Origin: Microcystis aeruginosa Ma_SC_T_19800800_S464
GTDB lineage: Bacteria > Cyanobacteriota > Cyanobacteriia > Cyanobacteriales > Microcystaceae
Reading direction: 5' to 3'
DNA length: 44,218 nucleotides
Assembly: GCA_007095785.1 (NCBI GenBank)
Contig: SFBL01000130.1
Location: 1-44,218, forward strand
Shown here: in pieces, positions 30,142 to 38,928 of the stretch
Position numbering within the stretch: position 1 is the stretch's first letter
Layout: each line of letters begins with the position of its first letter
Notes under the pieces: model-generated
Seen by the model: only the letters and a program-made list of their open reading frames with translations
What the model was told of the DNA's origin: nothing
The model's database searches: none
Program-made: the position numbers and the translations under genes

Positions 30142-31635
30142 ATGTTAAGTCCCCTCGATCTATCTCTTTCCCTTGACAAAGAAACTTATCAATCACAAAT
30201 TAAAGATTTAATGGAACAACTGCGATCGCTACAGCAGTCCTGTTGGGAGTGTAAATTACCCGTGGTGGTGGTTTTGGAAGGTTGGGCAGCGGCAGGGAAG
30301 GGAACTTTAGTCAAAAAAATGGTTAACTATATGGATCCTCGCGGTTTTACCGTCCATCCCATTTTAACCCCTTCCTCCCAAGAGGAAAGTTACCCGTTTT
30401 TGTGGAGATTTTGGCAAAAACTGCCAGCAAAAGGCAGTATCGGCATTTTTTATCACAGTTGGTACACTCATCTACTAGAGGATCGACTCTTGAACAAATT
30501 GCCCTCCTCCCAGATTCCCCTGGTCATGCGCGATATCAACACCTTTGAGCGACAATTATTTGATGATGGGGTCGCAATCGCTAAATTCTGGATTCACCTC
30601 AGTCAAAAGGAATTAAAGTCACGCATCAAAGAATACGCCGAAAATGAGCTAGAATCTTGGCGCGTGCGTCCGGAAGATTGGCAACAGGCCAAACGTTATG
30701 ATGAGTATGCCAGTTTAGCCGAGGAAATGATTACCTACACTAGCACGGGGGCCGCCCCTTGGACATTGGTGGAGGGCAACTGTCAACGTTGGGCCCGGGT
30801 AAAAGTTCTCTCCCAATTAGTTGGTACGATCGCTCAAGCTTTGGATCAGCGCCAATTACCGATCGAACCTCCTGCCAATCTACCACCCCAAGCCCGATTA
30901 CTGCCCACAGAACCCGATTATCTGGGGAGAGTAGATTTAAGTGCCAAATTGGAAAAAGAAGACTATAAAATCCGTTTGCGTGAGGCACAGGTAGAATTAA
31001 GAAAACTGCAATTAAAGATTTTTCAGGCAAATATCCCCGTTTTAGTCCTGTTTGAGGGTTGGGATGCCGCTGGCAAAGGTGGTGCAATCAAACGCTTAAC
31101 CGATACCCTCGATCCTCGCAGTTACCAAGTTATTCCCTTTGCTGCCCCGACGGAGGAAGAACACCGCTATCATTATCTCTGGCGCTTCTGGCGGAAATTG
31201 CCCGCGGCCAAAACTATCGGTATATTCGATCGCAGTTGGTATGGACGGGTTTTAGTGGAGAGAGTGGAAGGATTCGCTAAAGATATGGAGTGGCGACGAT
31301 CCTATCAAGAAATTAACGAGTTTGAGGCGCAATTAACCCATTCTGGCTGTGTTTTAGTCAAATTCTGGTTACATATTAGCCCGGAAGAACAGTTAAATCG
31401 TTTCGAGGAACGCCAAAATAACCCCTATCGTCAGCATAAACTCACCGATGAAGATTGGCGCAATCGAGAAAAACAGCCCCTCTACCATGTGGCAGTTAAT
31501 CACATGGTAGCCCGCACTAGCACCCCCGTCGCCCCCTGGACGATTGTGGCGGCAAATGATAAGTATTTCGCCCGTGTTAAAGTCCTCGATACAGTAATTG
31601 CCGCTATTGAAACCGGATTGAAACAACGCGAATAG
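30142..31635 (+). CDS. pap: Polyphosphate:AMP phosphotransferase (two-domain PPK2)
   Basis: About 497 residues with two PPK2 domains in tandem. I chose the ATG at 30142 (MLSPLDLSLSLD). Domain 1 has Walker A EGWAAAGKGT near residue 48; domain 2 has EGWDAAGKGG near 304, DPRSYQVIPFAAPT and the lid FDRSWYGRVLVE. Class II PPK2 enzymes phosphorylate AMP to ADP with polyphosphate, so this links the polyphosphate store to the adenylate pool. Domain 1 has FYHSWYTHLLE where the second has FDRSWYGR, so the Asp-Arg pair is lost and domain 1 is probably not catalytic, as in related fused enzymes. The gene is monocistronic and divergent from galE. Confidence 0.9.
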   Translation: MLSPLDLSLSLDKETYQSQIKDLMEQLRSLQQSCWECKLPVVVVLEGWAAAGKGTLVKKMVNYMDPRGFTVHPILTPSSQEESYPFLWRFWQKLPAKGSIGIFYHSWYTHLLEDRLLNKLPSSQIPLVMRDINTFERQLFDDGVAIAKFWIHLSQKELKSRIKEYAENELESWRVRPEDWQQAKRYDEYASLAEEMITYTSTGAAPWTLVEGNCQRWARVKVLSQLVGTIAQALDQRQLPIEPPANLPPQARLLPTEPDYLGRVDLSAKLEKEDYKIRLREAQVELRKLQLKIFQANIPVLVLFEGWDAAGKGGAIKRLTDTLDPRSYQVIPFAAPTEEEHRYHYLWRFWRKLPAAKTIGIFDRSWYGRVLVERVEGFAKDMEWRRSYQEINEFEAQLTHSGCVLVKFWLHISPEEQLNRFEERQNNPYRQHKLTDEDWRNREKQPLYHVAVNHMVARTSTPVAPWTIVAANDKYFARVKVLDTVIAAIETGLKQRE

Positions 31636-31739
31636 GGCAGATAGGGGGATGGGGATTTTTTCGATTCAGTTGTAGAATTTACTTTTGAGTAGGCACTAAA
31701 CTAAACTGGTAACTTGAGGCAGATAATCACGGCCAAAAA

Positions 31740-32291
31740 ATGCGTGCAAACGTTGACGCTCAGAAGTTAGAACGCCTAATGCAAATCTTAGGTAAAGAAG
31801 CTCAGGGTTCAGGCACTATCTACTTTACAGGTGGAGCGAGTGCCTTACTGGTGGGATGGCGCAATTCCACAGTCGATGTGGATATCCGTCTAGATCCCGA
31901 ACCATCGGGCATTTTTCCAGCGATCGCCAAGCTGAAAAAAGAATTGAACATCAACATTGAACTGGCATCTCCGCAGGATTTTCTGCCCCCTATTCCGGGA
32001 TGGCGCGAGCGAAGCGTATTTATTGGCAAACGAGGTCAAATTTCTTTCTATCACTATGATTTTACAGCCCAAGCTCTTTCTAAACTATCGAGAGGATTTG
32101 ACCGTGACTTGAAAGATATTGAAGCTATGTACGAACACAAATTATTCTCTTTGAATGAGCTAGGGGAATGCTTTGAAGCGATTGCACCGGAACTAATCCG
32201 ATTCCCCTCCCTTAACCCAGATGTGCTGAGAAGCAGAGTCGAGAACTTCATTGAACGTTTTGAATATCCACCAGGGGAGAAACAATCATGA
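31740..32291 (+). CDS. Nucleotidyltransferase-like protein (DUF6036/AbiEii-type)
   Basis: A 183-residue protein with a minimal nucleotidyltransferase core: FTGGASALLVGW (GG/GS motif, residues 30-40) followed by STVDVDIRL (the D-x-D pair at 46 and 48). The helix-rich C-terminus KLSRGFDRDLKDIEAMYEHK is typical of DUF6036/AbiEii-type enzymes. These occur in toxin-antitoxin and abortive-infection pairs, where they add nucleotides to RNA or protein targets. It overlaps a small second gene by 4 bases (ATGA). The pair lies just upstream of, and overlaps, purN. A defence or TA role is inference from fold and gene order. Confidence 0.75.
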   Translation: MRANVDAQKLERLMQILGKEAQGSGTIYFTGGASALLVGWRNSTVDVDIRLDPEPSGIFPAIAKLKKELNINIELASPQDFLPPIPGWRERSVFIGKRGQISFYHYDFTAQALSKLSRGFDRDLKDIEAMYEHKLFSLNELGECFEAIAPELIRFPSLNPDVLRSRVENFIERFEYPPGEKQS

Positions 32292-32572
32292 ATCTCAATG
32301 AGTTGCCAGGGGCCGAGATCATCTTACCCGGACTGAGGGATCTTCACAATGGGGAGTCCAATACCATTGGGGCGCTGCTAGTTGCGATCGCATCGACGCG
32401 CCTAACGGAAGTCGGTTTCGATATCCCTAAAAATCACCTAGCTTCAGAGCCAGAGCTAACCTTGTATGCCTATCTCCAAGAGGAACGGGATGATGCTTAT
32501 TCTTACTATAATGCTTTGCTGAATCGCCTCAATAGCTTTTGCAATGCACTCGAACTCGCTTATAAAATATGA
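32288..32572 (+). CDS. Small partner protein of the nucleotidyltransferase-like gene
   Basis: A 94-residue acidic protein, MNLNELPGAEIILPGLRDLH onward, ending in a helix (NALLNRLNSFCNALELAYKI). It resembles no family I can name. HNGESNTIGALLVAIASTRL suggests a compact helical fold. Its start overlaps the upstream gene (ATGA), and its TGA overlaps the purN start region (ATGATGA). The tight spacing suggests that it forms a two-gene module with the nucleotidyltransferase, probably as its antitoxin or regulator. That is inferred only from order, size and coupling. Confidence 0.65.
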   Translation: MNLNELPGAEIILPGLRDLHNGESNTIGALLVAIASTRLTEVGFDIPKNHLASEPELTLYAYLQEERDDAYSYYNALLNRLNSFCNALELAYKI

Positions 32573-33207
32573 TGACAATTTCCCCAAGTTTAATTTCTCC
32601 CGATCTCAGTTTGGCCGATATTCCCCTAGAGGAAACCCTCTCTTTAGGAGTGATGGCTTCTGGTAGTGGTTCCAATTTTGCTGTTTTGGCAGCAGCGATC
32701 GCCAAAAAACAGCTAAATGCCCGGATTTCTGTCCTCATCTACAATAATCCCGATGCTAAGGTAAAGGAAAAAGCCGCTCACTACAATATCCCTGCGGTTT
32801 TCCTCGATCATCGTCAATTTAAACCCAGAGAAGAACTCGATCGAGCTATAGTCAAAACTTTCCAAGAATACGGCGTAAAATGGGTAATTATGGCGGGCTG
32901 GATGCGAATTGTCACCCCGGTTTTACTAGATGCTTTTCCCGATCGCGTGATCAATATCCATCCTAGTTTACTACCCAGTTTTAAAGGTGTGCGTGCCGTG
33001 GAACAAGCTTTAGCGGCAGGGGTAAAAGTGACCGGATGTACTGTGCATATCGCTCGCACAGAGGTAGATAGTGGCCCAATTTTAATGCAAGCAGTGGTTC
33101 CCATTCTCCCCGATGATACTGCCGAAAGTCTCCACGAACGCATTCAAGTGCAAGAACATCGCATTTTCCCGGTAGCGATCGCTTTAGCAGCGAAATTGAG
33201 CCTATAG
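32569..33207 (+). CDS. purN: Phosphoribosylglycinamide formyltransferase
   Basis: A 212-residue protein with the PurN pattern: LGVMASGSGSNFAVLAAAI near residue 26, then YNNPDAKVKEKAA, and the catalytic IHPSLLPSFKGVRAVEQAL (Asn-His region) with the later Asp in TEVDSGPILMQAVV. It transfers a formyl group from 10-formyltetrahydrofolate to GAR, the third step of purine synthesis. About 20 extra N-terminal residues precede the core. Start may be the first or second ATG of ATGATG (32569 or 32572); both overlap the stop of the small upstream gene. An essential gene in apparent co-transcription with an accessory pair is unusual. Confidence 0.95.
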   Translation: MMTISPSLISPDLSLADIPLEETLSLGVMASGSGSNFAVLAAAIAKKQLNARISVLIYNNPDAKVKEKAAHYNIPAVFLDHRQFKPREELDRAIVKTFQEYGVKWVIMAGWMRIVTPVLLDAFPDRVINIHPSLLPSFKGVRAVEQALAAGVKVTGCTVHIARTEVDSGPILMQAVVPILPDDTAESLHERIQVQEHRIFPVAIALAAKLSL

Positions 33208-33258
33208 AGATCGATTTCTGGACTTCTTTGGCGAGAATACTGGCAAAAAAACGAAAAT

Positions 33259-33843
33259 TCAAGGCAAATCGTTAAATATCACTCCTTCGTAAATTTCCTG
33301 AAAACTGAGATCGAAATTGACAGAAGTTAAAGATAAACTGGCATTTTCGCCCTCGTATTCCGTTAATAACCATTTATTTTCTTCAGTTTTGTTATACTGC
33401 ATGATATATGGACGACTTTGACTAATGAGAATATATTCTTGAAATTCCGGCAGCGAACGATAATAAAGAAATTTATCGCCCTGGTCATAATTTTGAGTTG
33501 ATTTTGAGAGGACTTCTACTATTAATCTGGGATTGGTGACAGTTGTCTTACCAGTTTCATAATAAATCGGTTCTCCCTCAATTAGCATCACATCGGGATA
33601 GGTTGCTTGACGATATTGCGCTATCCATACTTTAACATCACCGATAAATATTTTATAGTTAGACTGGGGTAACTTTAGGCGTAAATAAAAGTAAAAATTA
33701 CCTGCAATTTTATTATGATCGGTAGTGCCTCCTGTCATCGGTACGATTTCCCCATCTTGATACTCATTTTTATAGGCTGCCGTTTCCTCTAATTCTAAAT
33801 ATTCGGCAAAGCTATAGGTACTTTTATCTGTTGCTATGGTCAT
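33259..33843 (-). CDS. Uma2 family putative endonuclease (DUF820), copy 1
   Basis: A 194-residue protein with the Uma2 PD-(D/E)xK-like pattern: YSFAEYLELEETAAYKNEYQ, DGEIVPMTGGTTDHN, then YPDVMLIEGEP (Asp) and LIVEVLSKST (E-V-L-S-K, the ExK). Uma2 genes are very numerous in cyanobacteria and have no settled function; nuclease activity is predicted from fold. It is followed 46 bases upstream (− strand) by a near-identical gene. It is convergent with purN. All predicted active residues are present. The two copies differ mainly in residues about 46-68. Confidence 0.88.
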   Translation of the reverse strand: MTIATDKSTYSFAEYLELEETAAYKNEYQDGEIVPMTGGTTDHNKIAGNFYFYLRLKLPQSNYKIFIGDVKVWIAQYRQATYPDVMLIEGEPIYYETGKTTVTNPRLIVEVLSKSTQNYDQGDKFLYYRSLPEFQEYILISQSRPYIMQYNKTEENKWLLTEYEGENASLSLTSVNFDLSFQEIYEGVIFNDLP

Positions 33844-33889
33844 AATTGATTGATTTTTTGGTTAACTTAAGCTGATTAAAACAACTGGT

Positions 33890-34477
33890 TTAATCATTGA
33901 TTATATTAAAGGCAACCCCTTCGTAAATTTCCTGAAAACTGAGATCGAAATTAACAGAAGTTAAAGATAAACTGGCATTTTCGCCCTCGTATTCCGTTAA
34001 TAACCATTTATTTTCTTCAGTTTTGTTATACTGCATGACATAGGGACGACTTTGACTAATGAGAATATATTCTTGCAATTCCGGCAGCGAACGATAATAG
34101 AGAAATTTATCGCCCTGGTCATAATTTTGAGTTGATTTTGAGAGGACTTCTACTATTAATCTGGGATTGGTAACAGTTGTCTTACCAGTTTCATAATAAA
34201 TCGGTTCACCCTCAATTAGCATCACATCGGGATAGGTTGCTTGACGATATTGCGCTATCCATAATTTCACATCACCGATAAAAATATTATATTTCCGTCC
34301 TTTGAGGGCAAATTTTAAATAAGCGGCAAAATTGAGAGCAATTTTATTATGATCGGTAGTGCCTCCTGTCATCGGTACGATTTCTCCATCTTGATACTCA
34401 TTTTTATAGGCTGCCGTTTCCTCTAGTTGTAAATATTCGGCAAAGCTATAGGTGCTTTTATCCGTTGCTATGGTCAT
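33890..34477 (-). CDS. Uma2 family putative endonuclease (DUF820), copy 2
   Basis: A 195-residue paralogue of the downstream gene, identical over most of its length, including EIVPMTGGTTDHNKIA, the YPDVMLIEGEP Asp and EVLSKST. The difference is concentrated in one patch (LNFAAYLKFALKGRKYNIFI against GNFYFYLRLKLPQSNYKIFI) and the last few residues. This suggests a recent tandem duplication with either local replacement of a patch or gene conversion of the rest. Its promoter must lie between 34478 and about 34560. It appears intact. Confidence 0.88.
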   Translation of the reverse strand: MTIATDKSTYSFAEYLQLEETAAYKNEYQDGEIVPMTGGTTDHNKIALNFAAYLKFALKGRKYNIFIGDVKLWIAQYRQATYPDVMLIEGEPIYYETGKTTVTNPRLIVEVLSKSTQNYDQGDKFLYYRSLPELQEYILISQSRPYVMQYNKTEENKWLLTEYEGENASLSLTSVNFDLSFQEIYEGVAFNIIND

Positions 34478-34781
34478 AATTTAAGTAGCTGGTTATAATT
34501 AAATTAAAAATGGATTTTAGGTTCGATCCCCCCTTAATCCCCCCTTAATAAGGGGGCATCTGAAAGTTTTTAATACCTACCCACTTATTGATTGAGTCCC
34601 TCAATTGATTATAGCAATTATTATACTGGTGAGAGACATTAGCCATATTTACCCCAGCAAAAGATAACAGCTATCTTAATAGGACTCTTGAAAATTTTTA
34701 GCTGGCAACTAAACAGGAATTTGATTTCTCCCAAATGTGGGACAATTGACAAAGAACTAAGAATTGTAGAATCCCCCCATC
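34478..34781. other. Intergenic region between Uma2 and valS
   Basis: No gene seen. At 34529-34557 two CCCCCCTTAAT units are followed by AATAAGGGGG, giving a C-rich/G-rich hairpin of a common dispersed type in this genus. TTTAATACCTACCCACTTAT at 34569 resembles an end of the family B element but without the rest. The valS promoter should be in the right half. Confidence 0.45.
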
Positions 34782-37502
34782 ATGACCTCGGAACTATCGA
34801 AGCAATACGATCCCAAGATCACAGAAACCAAATGGCAGCAATATTGGGAAAATCAAGAAATATTTACAGCAAACCCCGAAAAAGGCGGCGAAACCTACTG
34901 TATAGTCATCCCCCCTCCCAATGTTACCGGTAGTCTCCACATGGGTCACGCTTTCGAGAGTTCCTTAATTGATACACTTGTTCGCTACAAGCGCATGACC
35001 GGCAAAAATACCCTCTGGCTGCCCGGGACAGATCACGCTAGTATTGCAGTACAAGCTATACTCGATCGCCAATTAAAAGCCGAAAAAACCGACCGTTATC
35101 AACTAGGAAGGGAAAAATTCCTCGAACGCGCTTGGCAATGGAAAGAGGAGTCTGGTAGTACCATTGTTAATCAACTGCGACGCTTGGGGGTATCCGTCGA
35201 TTGGACCCGGGAACGTTTCACCATGGATGAGGGACTTTCCCATGCTGTCCGTACTGCTTTTATCAAACTTTATGAGGACGGATTAATCTATCGCGGTCAA
35301 TACTTAGTTAACTGGTGTCCCGAATCCCGGTCGGCCGTTTCCGATTTAGAGGTGGAAAACAAAGATATTGAGGGAAATCTCTGGTATTTTCGCTATCCTC
35401 TTAGCGATGGTAGCGGTTATCTTCAAGTCGCCACCACAAGGCCCGAAACCATGCTCGGTGATACTGGTGTCGCTGTCAACCCGCAAGATACCCGTTATCG
35501 CCATTTAATCGGCAAAACCGTCACTTTACCGATAATGGGGCGAGAAATCCCGATTATTGCCGATGAATTAGTCGATCCCGAATTCGGTACTGGTTGCGTT
35601 AAAGTTACGCCGGCCCACGATCCTAAGGATTTTGAGATGGGTAAACGCCATAATTTACCCTTTATTAATATCATGAATTTAGACGGCAGTTTAAACGAAA
35701 ATGCCGGAATATTCGCAGGTCAAGATCGTTTTGTTGCCCGCAAAAATGTCGTTAAAAAACTCGATGAAGACGGTTTTTTAGTTAAGATTGAAGCCTATCG
35801 CCATAGTGTCCCCTATAGCGATCGAGGTAAAGTTCCCGTGGAACCCCTTTTATCTACCCAATGGTTCGTTAAAATTGAACCTTTAGCCACAAAAGCTTTA
35901 ACCTGTTTAGATCAGGAAAATTCGCCCCGTTTTGTGCCAGAAAGATGGACAAAAGTTTATCGCGATTGGTTAGTTAAACTAAAAGATTGGTGTATTTCTC
36001 GACAACTGTGGTGGGGTCATCAAATTCCCGCTTGGTATATTATCAGTGAAACTAACAACGAAATTACTAACCATACTCCCTTCGTCGTTGCTCAGGATGA
36101 AACCTCCGCTTTAGCTAAGGCCAAACAAGAGTATGGAGAGGATATAATTATTCAACAAGACCCTGATGTTTTAGATACTTGGTTTTCCTCGGGATTGTGG
36201 CCATTTTCGACTATGGGATGGCCAGAAAAAACCCTTGATCTAGACACCTATTATCCCACCACAACCCTCGTTACCGGTTTTGATATTATCTTTTTCTGGG
36301 TGGCAAGAATGACGATGATGGCGGGCTATTTTACGGGACAAATGCCCTTTAAAGATGTCTATATTCACGGTTTAGTTAGGGATGAAAACGGCAAAAAGAT
36401 GTCTAAATCTGCCAATAACGGCATCGATCCCCTAATTTTAATTGATAAATATGGAACCGATGCTTTACGATATACCTTAATCCGAGAAGTGGCAGGAGCA
36501 GGACAGGATATCAGTCTCCAATACAACCGTAAAACCGATGAATCGGAATCCGTAGAAGCGGCCAGAAATTTTGCCAATAAAATTTGGAATGCTTCCCGTT
36601 TTGTCATGATGAATCTGGAGGGAAAAACCCCAGAAGAATTGGGAGAACCAGCTTTAGAAAATTTGGAATTAGCTGATCGCTGGATTTTATCTCGTTATCA
36701 TCAAACAGTACAAAAAACTAGAGATTATCTAGAAAATTATGGCATGGGAGAAGCGGCAAAAGGTCTATACGAATTTATCTGGCGCGATTTCTGTGATTGG
36801 TATATCGAGTTAGTGAAAACTCGTTTATGGAAGGATAAAGAATCGGTTTCCTGTGCCACGGCCCGCCAAACTTTGGCTTTTATCTTGGCAGGGACATTAA
36901 AACTATTACATCCCTTTATGCCCCATATTACCGAAGAAATTTGGCATCATTTAACCCAAGAAAATAAGCAGGTTTTGGCTTTACAAACCTATCCAGTAGC
37001 TGATATTTCTCTGATCGATCTAGACTTAGAAAATACTTTTGAGTTATTAATTGAAAGTATTCGGGTGTTGCGTAATTTGCGGGCCGAAGCGGGGATTAAA
37101 CCGGGGGCAACGATCACGGCAATTTTACAGACAGAAAACAGTCAAGAATTAGCTATTTTGCAACGCGGACAAGTGTACTTAAAAGACTTGGCCAAGATTG
37201 AAAACTTAATTTTGACGGCCAAATTAACCGAGGAAGTCAATCAAGCGATCGCCGGTGTTGTCGCTACGGTAGAAATCCTCATCCCCCTGTCCGGATTGGT
37301 TGATATATCGGTATTGGCTGGGAAATTAGCGAAAAATTTAGCTAAAGTAGAAGGGGAAATCAAAAGTTTGAGCGATCGCTTGAATAAACCTAGCTTTGTC
37401 GAAAAAGCTCCAGAAGCTTTAATCCAAAAAACGAAGCAAGCTTTAGCAGAGTCTGAAAAACAAGCCCAAATTCTCCAAGAACGCTTAAAACGTCTGCGAT
37501 AG
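34782..37502 (+). CDS. valS: Valyl-tRNA synthetase
   Basis: A 906-residue class I synthetase. HIGH motif [14 protein letters not shown] is near residue 46 and KMSKS motif [14 protein letters not shown] near 536. The editing domain in between has [15 protein letters not shown] and [16 protein letters not shown]; the anticodon-binding helices and a C-terminal coiled-coil arm ([20 protein letters not shown]) complete the chain. It charges tRNA-Val in the cytoplasm and edits misactivated Thr. The ATG at 34782 gives [20 protein letters not shown], a normal start. No frameshift or missing motif. Confidence 0.97.
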   Translation: MTSELSKQYDPKITETKWQQYWENQEIFTANPEKGGETYCIVIPPPNVTGSLHMGHAFESSLIDTLVRYKRMTGKNTLWLPGTDHASIAVQAILDRQLKAEKTDRYQLGREKFLERAWQWKEESGSTIVNQLRRLGVSVDWTRERFTMDEGLSHAVRTAFIKLYEDGLIYRGQYLVNWCPESRSAVSDLEVENKDIEGNLWYFRYPLSDGSGYLQVATTRPETMLGDTGVAVNPQDTRYRHLIGKTVTLPIMGREIPIIADELVDPEFGTGCVKVTPAHDPKDFEMGKRHNLPFINIMNLDGSLNENAGIFAGQDRFVARKNVVKKLDEDGFLVKIEAYRHSVPYSDRGKVPVEPLLSTQWFVKIEPLATKALTCLDQENSPRFVPERWTKVYRDWLVKLKDWCISRQLWWGHQIPAWYIISETNNEITNHTPFVVAQDETSALAKAKQEYGEDIIIQQDPDVLDTWFSSGLWPFSTMGWPEKTLDLDTYYPTTTLVTGFDIIFFWVARMTMMAGYFTGQMPFKDVYIHGLVRDENGKKMSKSANNGIDPLILIDKYGTDALRYTLIREVAGAGQDISLQYNRKTDESESVEAARNFANKIWNASRFVMMNLEGKTPEELGEPALENLELADRWILSRYHQTVQKTRDYLENYGMGEAAKGLYEFIWRDFCDWYIELVKTRLWKDKESVSCATARQTLAFILAGTLKLLHPFMPHITEEIWHHLTQENKQVLALQTYPVADISLIDLDLENTFELLIESIRVLRNLRAEAGIKPGATITAILQTENSQELAILQRGQVYLKDLAKIENLILTAKLTEEVNQAIAGVVATVEILIPLSGLVDISVLAGKLAKNLAKVEGEIKSLSDRLNKPSFVEKAPEALIQKTKQALAESEKQAQILQERLKRLR

Positions 37503-37558
37503 TAATTTTTTACCTAGCCGAAGTCTAGTCGGATTATAATTGTCGGCATAGGCTTGAT

Positions 37559-37794
37559 TGCGAGGGATAGAACGGGGTAAGGAAATTGGTAAAGAAATTG
37601 GGAAGGAAATTGGTGCATTACAAAATGCTCGTAACTATGTTAAAATGGTGTTAAAAATGCGATTGGGTGACATTCCAATAGAAATTCAGCAAGCTGTTGA
37701 TCAAATATCGGTATTATCGATTTTAGACGAGTTACTGAAATTAGCACTAACCGTTAATTCTTTTGATGAGTTACATCAACTTTTAGAACAATAG
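37559..37794 (+). pseudogene. C-terminal relic of an Rpn-family protein
   Basis: The frame reads RGIERGKEIGKEIGKEIGAL, then a helical DUF4351-like tail (YVKMVLKMRLGDIPIEIQQA ... ILDELLKLALTVNSFDELHQ), ending at 37792-37794. It matches the last about 75 residues of the intact Rpn gene that follows, with many substitutions. Homology begins abruptly at GCGAGGGATAGAAC (37559). The nuclease domain is absent, so this is a leftover of an earlier tandem copy. A short protein could still be made only from a non-ATG start. Confidence 0.8.
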
Positions 37795-37815
37795 TCTCAG
37801 TAATTTTCTTCTCCA

Positions 37816-38787
37816 ATGAACCAAACAACCGCCAATTATGATGAACCATGGAAAGAAGCATTAACCGAGTATTTTGAGGCATTTTTACACTTCTTCTTTC
37901 CTGAAGTTCACCAACTAATTGATTGGACAAAAATTCCCGAATCCCTAGAAAAAGAACTCAAACGGATTACCGCTTCAGCAAAGACAAAAAAACGTTTCGC
38001 TGACAAACTCTATAAAGTTTGGTTACTCAGTGGAGAAGAAATCTGGATTTTGATTCATATTGAAATTCAAAGTCAATACGAAGAAGATTTCTCCCAGAGG
38101 ATGTATATTTATAACTATCGGGCCTTTGATTTATATCAGAAACCAGTTATCAGTCTCGCTATATTAGGAGATGAACGAGCAAATTGGCGACCAGACTCCT
38201 ATAATTATACTATCGCTGGTTGTGAAGTGAGTCTGAAATTCCCAACAGTCAAATTACTGGACTATGAGGAAAGCTGGTCAGAACTAGAAGCAAGTAGCAA
38301 TCTCTTTGCTATAATAGTCATGGCACACCTGAAAACAAAAGCTACTACTAGGAACCTGCCACAGAGGGAACAGTGGAAATGGACATTAATCAGGGGATTG
38401 TATGAGCGAGGGTTAGAAAGAGAACAGATAATTAAACTATTTGAAATCATCGACAGGATGATGACACTACCGAATCAATTACAGTCGAGTTTAGAGAATA
38501 AAATTAAACAATTTGAGGAGGAAAGAACCATGCCTTTATTAAGTAATATGGAGTTGCGGGGGATAGAACGCGGTAAGGAAATTGGTAAGGAGATTGGTGC
38601 ATTACAAAAAAGCCGTGATGACATAAAAACAGTTTTAGCTGTGCGGTTTGGACAGATTTCTTCAGAAATTGAAGAGATAATCGGCCAAATCACCAACCTT
38701 GCTCTCTTAGAAGAGCTACTCAAATTAGCAGCTACTGTTAATTCTCTCGCAGAATTTAAGCAGTCTTTGGCAAAAATCCAATCCTAG
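37816..38787 (+). CDS. Rpn family recombination-promoting nuclease/putative transposase (DUF4351 tail)
   Basis: A 323-residue protein. The N-terminal PD-(D/E)xK domain has FEAFLHFFFPEVHQLIDWTK, FADKLYKVWLLSGEEIWILIHIEIQSQYE (Asp, then E-x-Q in place of ExK, as is usual in Rpn) and MYIYNYRAFDLYQKPV. A helical middle and the C-terminal repeat-rich region ERGKEIGKEIGALQKSRDDI with a DUF4351-like end follow. Rpn proteins in E. coli promote RecA-independent recombination and have DNA endonuclease activity. They are abundant and variable in cyanobacteria. The K-E-I-G repeats at about 252-262 differ in number from those in the relic upstream, suggesting slippage. It is intact. Confidence 0.85.
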   Translation: MNQTTANYDEPWKEALTEYFEAFLHFFFPEVHQLIDWTKIPESLEKELKRITASAKTKKRFADKLYKVWLLSGEEIWILIHIEIQSQYEEDFSQRMYIYNYRAFDLYQKPVISLAILGDERANWRPDSYNYTIAGCEVSLKFPTVKLLDYEESWSELEASSNLFAIIVMAHLKTKATTRNLPQREQWKWTLIRGLYERGLEREQIIKLFEIIDRMMTLPNQLQSSLENKIKQFEEERTMPLLSNMELRGIERGKEIGKEIGALQKSRDDIKTVLAVRFGQISSEIEEIIGQITNLALLEELLKLAATVNSLAEFKQSLAKIQS

Positions 38788-38928
38788 AACAACCATAAGA
38801 ACATCTTGAACCCGATATCTAGAGTTCTCAAGGGGGAAGTTCTGGTTTTTTCCTAATTTGTCAAGACCTCAGTAGTTACGGGATTTTCCGAAAAATAGGG
38901 CAGTTTTCAGGCTACCCTAACCGGAAAA

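Noticed and set aside
34529-34557. C-rich hairpin before valS as a T-box or riboswitch
   Set aside because: It is a common dispersed repeat; no T-box sequence or stem I is seen, and T-box control of valS is not typical of cyanobacteria.
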